Position numbers and translations under genes: made by a program
The notes under the pieces: generated by a model
What the model was told of the DNA's origin: nothing
What the model saw: only the letters and a program-made list of their open reading frames with translations
Database searches by the model: none
Part shown: piece after piece, positions 59,690 through 64,000 of the stretch
How the letters are laid out: the number at the start of each line of letters is the position of its first letter
Numbering within the stretch: position 1 is the stretch's first letter
Source: Bin5 sp965220715
GTDB taxonomy: Bacteria > Chloroflexota > Anaerolineae > Caldilineales > Caldilineaceae
Assembly: GCA_965220715.1 (NCBI GenBank)
Contig: OZ244843.1
Coordinates: forward strand, 2,418,001 to 2,482,000
Length of the DNA: 64,000 bases
Reading direction: 5' to 3'

Positions 59690-59878
59690 GTGGCGACTGA
59701 CGGTGAGCGAATCGCTCGACTTGAAGGCGAATACCACCATCTTGCAACCAGGGCTGACATCGAGAGCCTGCGGGCCGAACTACGGGGCATGAAATGGCTG
59801 ATCGGAGTTGGCATTTCAATTGCAGGTATTGTAGCGAGTATCGTCGGATCTCTGTTGACCTTGTGGCTGGGAACCTGA
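59690..59878 (+). CDS. Small coiled-coil membrane protein
   Basis: This 62-residue protein has an N-terminal amphipathic/coiled-coil part (RIARLEGEYHHLATRADIES, LRAELRGMKW) followed by a single helix GVGISIAGIVASIVGSLLTL. This layout (coiled coil then one membrane span) recurs in short phage XhlA/DUF-type proteins and small bacterial membrane proteins. GTG 59690 with AAGGG upstream. It lies ten bases before rsmA, so they may share a transcript. Function unknown. Confidence 0.6.
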   Translation: MATDGERIARLEGEYHHLATRADIESLRAELRGMKWLIGVGISIAGIVASIVGSLLTLWLGT

Positions 59879-59888
59879 GTTAAGCGAA

Positions 59889-60791
59889 TTGACGTCTGAT
59901 CGTAGCCCCACAGACAAAAGCCATCACGACCTCCCCTCCCCCCTCGAACTGATCCGCCGTCACAATCTGAACCTGAAAAAATCCCTCGGCCAGAACCTCC
60001 TCATCGACACGACCCATCTAACCCGCATCGCCGACGCCGCCGACCTCACACCAGCCGACACAGTGCTCGAGATCGGTCCCGGCCTCGGCGCATTGACCCA
60101 TCACTTGGCCGAAAAAGCCGGTTGCGTCGTGGCCGTCGAACTGGATCAGCGGCTGATTCCCATCCTGCGTGAGCAGTTCGCCGATCAATCCCATGTCTCC
60201 TTTGTCCACGGCGACATTCTTGAACTCAGCCTCTCAGAAATCGTTCATGCCCACTCTTCTTGCCAGACGCACGCTTCACCCCTCTCCTCGAATTATAAGG
60301 TAGTCGCAAACCTCCCCTACTACATCACAAGCGCGTTTCTCAAGCTTATGTTGGAGAGCCTCACGCCTCCCTCCCTGGCAGTCCTATTGCTGCAGCGCGA
60401 GGTGGCCCAGCGCCTGGTTGCACAGCCCGGGGCAATGTCGATCCTGGCAGTGAGCGTCCAATTCTACGCCCGCCCACGCATACTGAATAGAGTACCCGCC
60501 GGCGCCTTTTTGCCCCGCCCAAAAGTCGACAGCAGTGTTGTGCGTCTGGATCTACTCCCGCATCCCGCGGTCCCCGACGTGGACCCCGCCCACTTCTTTC
60601 GCATCGTGCGCGCCGGGTTCGGGCAAAAGCGCAAACAACTGCGCAACAGCCTCAGCGCCGGTCTGGCTTCCTCAAAAGAAGACACAGAACTTTGGTTGCA
60701 CTCCGCCGGAATCGATCCCCGTCGGCGCGCGGAAACTCTCTCCTTGCCGGAATGGGGATTGCTGACCAGAACAGTGTACGGCGCCATATGA
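59889..60791 (+). CDS. rsmA: 16S rRNA (adenine1518/1519-N6) dimethyltransferase
   Basis: This 300-residue KsgA/RsmA methyltransferase dimethylates two adenines in the 3' hairpin of 16S rRNA. Motifs are LKKSLGQNLLID, VLEIGPGLGALTHHLAE (SAM loop), VVAVELDQRLIP, and the catalytic VVANLPYYIT. The C-terminal helical domain contains FGQKRKQLRNSLS. The start is TTG 59889 with a weak ribosome site. The segment SSCQTHASPLSS (about 120-131) is a small loop insertion. A tiny frame overlaps the stop. Confidence 0.95.
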   Translation: MTSDRSPTDKSHHDLPSPLELIRRHNLNLKKSLGQNLLIDTTHLTRIADAADLTPADTVLEIGPGLGALTHHLAEKAGCVVAVELDQRLIPILREQFADQSHVSFVHGDILELSLSEIVHAHSSCQTHASPLSSNYKVVANLPYYITSAFLKLMLESLTPPSLAVLLLQREVAQRLVAQPGAMSILAVSVQFYARPRILNRVPAGAFLPRPKVDSSVVRLDLLPHPAVPDVDPAHFFRIVRAGFGQKRKQLRNSLSAGLASSKEDTELWLHSAGIDPRRRAETLSLPEWGLLTRTVYGAI

Positions 60792-60862
60792 AGCGGGAAA
60801 GCGAAGAGCTCCTCCCCTTAGTGGATCACCTGGCGCAGGCCCTGCAAGAGGAGGAAAAATAG
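60788..60862 (+). CDS. Possible 24-residue peptide overlapping rsmA stop
   Basis: ATGA overlap with rsmA starts a short frame MKRESEELLPLVDHLAQALQ ending at TAG 60860-60862, 18 bases before the APH-like gene. It is an amphipathic acidic helix by eye. Position and overlap allow translation by coupling, but so short a frame may be chance. Confidence 0.3.
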   Translation: MKRESEELLPLVDHLAQALQEEEK

Positions 60863-60880
60863 GAAAGCGGTCGCAAGCAA

Positions 60881-61888
60881 GTGGAGCAACTGCCTGCAAA
60901 GAAGGAGGCGGCGCGCAGATTAGATTGGTCTCGGCAAGATTCATCCTTTCAGTGCAGAGACAAATGGCAGTGGCAAGATTGGACCATTGTGCGTATTGAT
61001 GGCGGTATGAACAATCGCCTCTTCCGTGCGACCGGACCAACCGGTGACGTAGCCGTGAAATTCACCCTTCGCGACGCGCGCCATCGAGCCGGTCGCGAGT
61101 GGGCCGCACTTGAATTTCTGGCCGAGAATAGCCCAGACCCTGCGCCCCAACCCCTCCTTCTTGACCGCGATCGTTATGCCCACCAGGTCATTGTGCAGAC
61201 CTGGTTGGACGGTGAGTCATCAGCCTCGATTCCCGCGGATGACGCAGCCTGGCACTCCTTGAGCCAACATTTCCTGACAATTCATTCCCTGCCAAAGTCG
61301 CCGGATCATCCTGCCATCCGACCAGTAGTGCTTTACGTGACATCGCCGGCCGAGGCGTTGCAGGCCATTCGTCTTCAGCACAGCCGTTTACAGCGGGCGG
61401 AATGGCCGAATGCAGTGAATGACCTGACTGCTCAGGTCCATTCGATTCGATGGCCCCGGTGGCCGCAACCTTCTCTGCGTTTCTGTCGCAGCGACCCGAA
61501 CATCCACAACTTTATCCGCCGCGCCAATGCCTGGGCCTCCGTCAACTGGGAGTACAGCGGTCGGGGCGACCCGGCCTTCGAGATTGCGGATTTCCTCGTT
61601 CACGCCGCCCACAGTGAATGGCCGCGTCAGCAAACGCGCCGCTTCGCAAATTTCTATGGAGAATGTAGCAATGACACCGCGATCAGGGAACGGATCGCGG
61701 TGTATGAAACGCTTATGCTGGTCTGGTGGATTTTACGGCTGGGGCGCATCCTACCCGAGGTACGGTCTGGGCGGGATAAACGGCTTGCGACATTTTCGCA
61801 GTCCTGGCTGTTGGACCGCCAGCGGCTGCAAAAGCGCTATCAAAAATTGGCAGAAGCTGCGCTTGCCAACTGGAAGGCTGTTCTGTAA
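60881..61888 (+). CDS. Aminoglycoside phosphotransferase (APH)-fold protein
   Basis: This 335-residue protein has the APH/choline-kinase fold order: the small lobe has GGMNNRLFRA and VAVKFTLRDARH (nucleotide lysine), and the large lobe has FCRSDPNIHNFIRR (Brenner loop) and VNWEYSGRGDPAFEIADFL. The usual HGDxxxxN reads RSDPNIHN, so the histidine is replaced while Asp and Asn remain. The metal-binding IDWE aspartate appears as Asn (VNWE). Activity may be altered. Family members phosphorylate antibiotics, choline or sugars; substrate unknown. GTG 60881 start. Confidence 0.8.
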   Translation: MEQLPAKKEAARRLDWSRQDSSFQCRDKWQWQDWTIVRIDGGMNNRLFRATGPTGDVAVKFTLRDARHRAGREWAALEFLAENSPDPAPQPLLLDRDRYAHQVIVQTWLDGESSASIPADDAAWHSLSQHFLTIHSLPKSPDHPAIRPVVLYVTSPAEALQAIRLQHSRLQRAEWPNAVNDLTAQVHSIRWPRWPQPSLRFCRSDPNIHNFIRRANAWASVNWEYSGRGDPAFEIADFLVHAAHSEWPRQQTRRFANFYGECSNDTAIRERIAVYETLMLVWWILRLGRILPEVRSGRDKRLATFSQSWLLDRQRLQKRYQKLAEAALANWKAVL

Positions 61889-61952
61889 ACGCCCGTCCCC
61901 TGCTTGGTAGAGTCGGCGGCGAACACTATGCCAATCCCAACGCCGCCTTCGA

Positions 61953-62897
61953 CTATGGCTGCCCGGCCAGTCGTTGGATCTTGAGGCTCGTTTCCCGCCA
62001 AGAGACTTTGCTCAGTCCCATCTTCAGCCTCAGATTCTCATCCTTCACGCCCTGCCTGTAATCCCGAACCGCGCTTGTCCAACGCAAAGTCTCAAACCCT
62101 ACTTGGACGCGCCGAATGCCTGCCCGCTGGCCCGCTTCCTCCAGCACGTACTCCAGGTTGCGAGGCGTACATTCAAACAGAAAGTTCTCGGGGCCGTACT
62201 TCGCCAGGTACTGGTCGAGCGCTCCCAGTAAGTAGGTGTCTAGGGAAAGCCGTCGATTCTTGTGCGCGTAGCGCTCTTCTTCGTATCGAATGAACACCGA
62301 CGGCTGCTGCGTATCGGTTCGCTCGATATCCTCTAGCAGTATCTTGACTGCCTCGTTCTTCTTGATGCCGGTCTGCAGGAGTAGGCTTACGAGCACATAA
62401 GGGCGGGCATCAGGCTTATTACGATCCCATAACCAGTCCCGGCAGACCCGCATAAGCTTGGTGGTTTCGCCGTTGTTTAGAATCACGGGCAAGGGAGTTC
62501 TGACCGAATGCTGGACGATTGGTTCAGCGGGGTCTGTACCGATCGCGCCGACGCTGTGCAACCAGGCGAAAAAGACCTTGAGCGTGGTGATTCGCCGCGA
62601 AAGCGTCTTGGCGTTGCATGGCCGTCCCCGCTCACTCTGCATCCATTCCAGAAAATCCTCGAGATGCTGCGTCTGGATCTCTCTCAGGATGGCCGAACTA
62701 TCCATAAATGTGCGAAGTATCTTCAGATCGTTGGCGAAGGCCTTGATCGTGTTCTCGCTGAAGCCTTTGCGAACCATCTGTTCTTCGTATTCGGCGATGG
62801 CGTCACCGAGCGCGCTGGTCGCCCTCAAAGTAGGCGCAAGGCTGCCGCCGGGATCGACCTCTACCTCGGGCGCTCCTTGTGTCAGATTTTCGCTCAT
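61953..62897 (-). CDS. Tyrosine-recombinase-fold protein with degenerate active site
   Basis: This 314-residue protein has a SAM-like N-terminal core-binding domain (residues 30-120: AIAEYEEQMVRKGFSENTIK, TLSRRITTLKVFFAWL). It is followed by a phage-integrase catalytic fold (YVLVSLLLQTGIKKNEAVKI, HKNRRLSLDTYLLG). The expected catalytic residues are mostly changed: Arg I is Lys (GIKKNE), the HxxR box reads FETLRW, and the C-terminal LGH..Y box reads MGLSKVSWRETSLKIQRL without a tyrosine. It cannot perform standard strand cleavage. It may bind DNA as a regulator or structural protein. No attachment repeats are seen next to it. Confidence 0.8.
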   Translation of the reverse strand: MSENLTQGAPEVEVDPGGSLAPTLRATSALGDAIAEYEEQMVRKGFSENTIKAFANDLKILRTFMDSSAILREIQTQHLEDFLEWMQSERGRPCNAKTLSRRITTLKVFFAWLHSVGAIGTDPAEPIVQHSVRTPLPVILNNGETTKLMRVCRDWLWDRNKPDARPYVLVSLLLQTGIKKNEAVKILLEDIERTDTQQPSVFIRYEEERYAHKNRRLSLDTYLLGALDQYLAKYGPENFLFECTPRNLEYVLEEAGQRAGIRRVQVGFETLRWTSAVRDYRQGVKDENLRLKMGLSKVSWRETSLKIQRLAGQP

Positions 62898-63191
62898 ATC
62901 GCAAACCTCCCGCTTCTATGCCTGAGTCCAGGCGCATCTACATTACTACTTTGCGTATAGCCATAAACAAATATAGCCTTCTCCTCCCGAAATGGCAACC
63001 TGCAGTCCTCACCGACCGAGCGCTTGGCCGATGCTAACCAACCCCTAGCTTTCCCACAACGGAGTAGTATCATCATTTCTCTGCGCACGTAGGAACCAAG
63101 CCAAGTTCACCTTGCCGCGGTTCACAGATGATGCACGCCAATTCTCTCTCGCCTTCGGCCAATCTGCTTTGCAATTGCGCCCGCCACTTCT

Positions 63192-63220
63192 TTGACAGGT
63201 TTTGTGCCTTTTTGTACAAT
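63192..63220 (+). promoter_or_regulatory. Promoter of the cytochrome oxidase operon
   Basis: A perfect TTGACA (63192-63197) and TACAAT (63215-63220) are separated by 17 bases. The leader to ATG 63333 is about 105 bases. No gene is seen between 62898 and this promoter. Confidence 0.82.
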
Positions 63221-63332
63221 GTCGTTCGGGTGACGCACCCGCGTTTGCATGCCCTGCCCCGCGCCCTTCAGGTGCACATCTGCAGGTTCATCGGCAAGAC
63301 GATTCAGTCAAGGAACTGTTGAGGATAGTTGT

Positions 63333-64000
63333 ATGGCAAACAACCGTCGACACTTTGTCATCGCATCCGTGTTGATTGTGATCTCTACCGTGCTCGTTTA
63401 CTGGGTGCTGGACAGCGTCCTTCTCAAACCCATGGCAGCAGTCGTCGAGGCCGGTCCTATCGATAACCTGTTTGACCAGCACATCTGGCTGATTGCATTT
63501 CTCTTCGCCCTCGTTGCCGTCTTCATGTGCTACGCCCTAATCGTCTTCCGCGCCCGCGGCGATGAGGGCGACGGCGAGCACATTCACGGCAGTGGCACCC
63601 TCGAAATCGTCTGGACCGTCGTTCCCTGCTTCGTTGTTGTCTATTTCTCCTGGATCGCGACCACCATGTTGATCGACCTGACCAGGCCGAATCCCGAAGA
63701 ATACGTTGTCAGCGCAGAAGGACGGCAGTGGAGTTGGCTCTTCACCTACCCGGAATCCGGCGCTGTCACTCCTGAATTGGTTCTGCCGGTTGACACACCG
63801 GTGCGAATGGACCTGACGTCGGACGATGTCTTGCATAATTTTTGGGTGCCGGAGTTTCGCGTCAAGCAGGATACCGTGCCCGGCAAGGTCACACACGTAC
63901 GTTTCACCCCCAATGTGATTGGAGAATATGTGCTGCGCTGCGCGGAACTGTGCGGCACGAACCACAGCGGGATGCTGGCTACGGTGCGAGTTGTCTCTGC
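63333..64000 (+). CDS. coxB: Cytochrome c oxidase subunit II (partial)
   Basis: The gene opens with ATG 63333 and continues past the right edge (222 codons seen). Hydrophobic segments lie at about 8-30, 50-72 and 94-114. The periplasmic cupredoxin domain has the CuA ligands in family order: H168 (VLHNFWVPEFRVKQD), C203, E205, C207 and H211 with M214 (CAELCGTNHSGM). It accepts electrons from cytochrome c or another donor and passes them to subunit I. It has a strong promoter at 63192. No signal-peptide lipobox is seen; the first helix probably acts as anchor. Subunit I and III should follow outside the window. Confidence 0.95.
   Translation, partial: MANNRRHFVIASVLIVISTVLVYWVLDSVLLKPMAAVVEAGPIDNLFDQHIWLIAFLFALVAVFMCYALIVFRARGDEGDGEHIHGSGTLEIVWTVVPCFVVVYFSWIATTMLIDLTRPNPEEYVVSAEGRQWSWLFTYPESGAVTPELVLPVDTPVRMDLTSDDVLHNFWVPEFRVKQDTVPGKVTHVRFTPNVIGEYVLRCAELCGTNHSGMLATVRVVS

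Noticed and set aside
62898..63332. Attachment site or integrative element next to the recombinase-like gene
   Set aside because: No flanking direct repeats, tRNA or cargo genes were found, and the recombinase lacks its catalytic tyrosine.

Overview
The window looks like a chromosomal segment of a free-living, moderately GC-rich bacterium, most likely a Chloroflexota member of the Caldilineales/Anaerolineae type. That assignment is an inference from gene content: sugar ABC operons without their own ATPase, repeated enolase-superfamily sugar-acid dehydratases, an LmbE deacetylase, a phytanoyl-CoA dioxygenase, a FolK-FolP fusion, GlnRS and an aerobic cytochrome oxidase. No marker gene here proves it.

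Region 1-9.5 kb is a sugar or sugar-acid uptake and oxidation locus: reverse-strand solute-binding protein, two permeases and an enolase-superfamily enzyme, next to a forward 2-hydroxyacid dehydrogenase. The unit has been tandemly duplicated and one copy has decayed. It leaves a dehydrogenase remnant, an enolase remnant, one intact extra permease and one truncated permease, and the deletion joints fall on short direct repeats. Then come a ferredoxin, a PIG-L/LmbE deacetylase and a second ABC sugar operon (11.1-15.3 kb) with an unusually long MalF-like permease.

Region 15.6-22.2 kb is housekeeping: a beta-propeller protein, aspS, a probable 6S RNA with promoter and terminator, a PHP phosphoesterase, alr, nth and rpsT. 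Region 22.2-39 kb mixes sugar-acid catabolism (galactonate-dehydratase-like enzyme, octopine-dehydrogenase-like protein, uxaC, SDR reductase, OSBS/NSAR-like enzyme, Gfo/Idh oxidoreductase, sugar isomerase/epimerase, zinc alcohol dehydrogenase, phytanoyl-CoA dioxygenase) with glnS, a DUF429 protein and a LysM protein. Two miniature inverted-repeat elements of one family (22.3 and 39.1 kb) and an 81-bp minisatellite (35.1 kb) lie in the gaps.

Region 39.7-41.1 kb carries folK-folP. Between it and the siroheme genes, 41.1-48.6 kb is an accessory island. It holds a DUF2442/DUF4160 pair, a solo IS end, an intact IS4-like element, an odd tRNA-Phe-like gene, two tandem YhfC-like membrane paralogs with a lipoprotein, an IS1595 remnant, decayed hypotheticals and an IS701-like element that has split a gene.

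Region 48.7-64 kb returns to core functions: siroheme/uroporphyrinogen methylation, nadC-nadA followed by a wrecked nadB, a polytopic membrane protein, nnrE, a DUF456 protein, thiamine diphosphokinase, an Lgt-like protein, lepA, rsmA, an APH-like protein, a tyrosine-recombinase-fold protein lacking its catalytic tyrosine, and the start of cytochrome c oxidase subunit II with its promoter.
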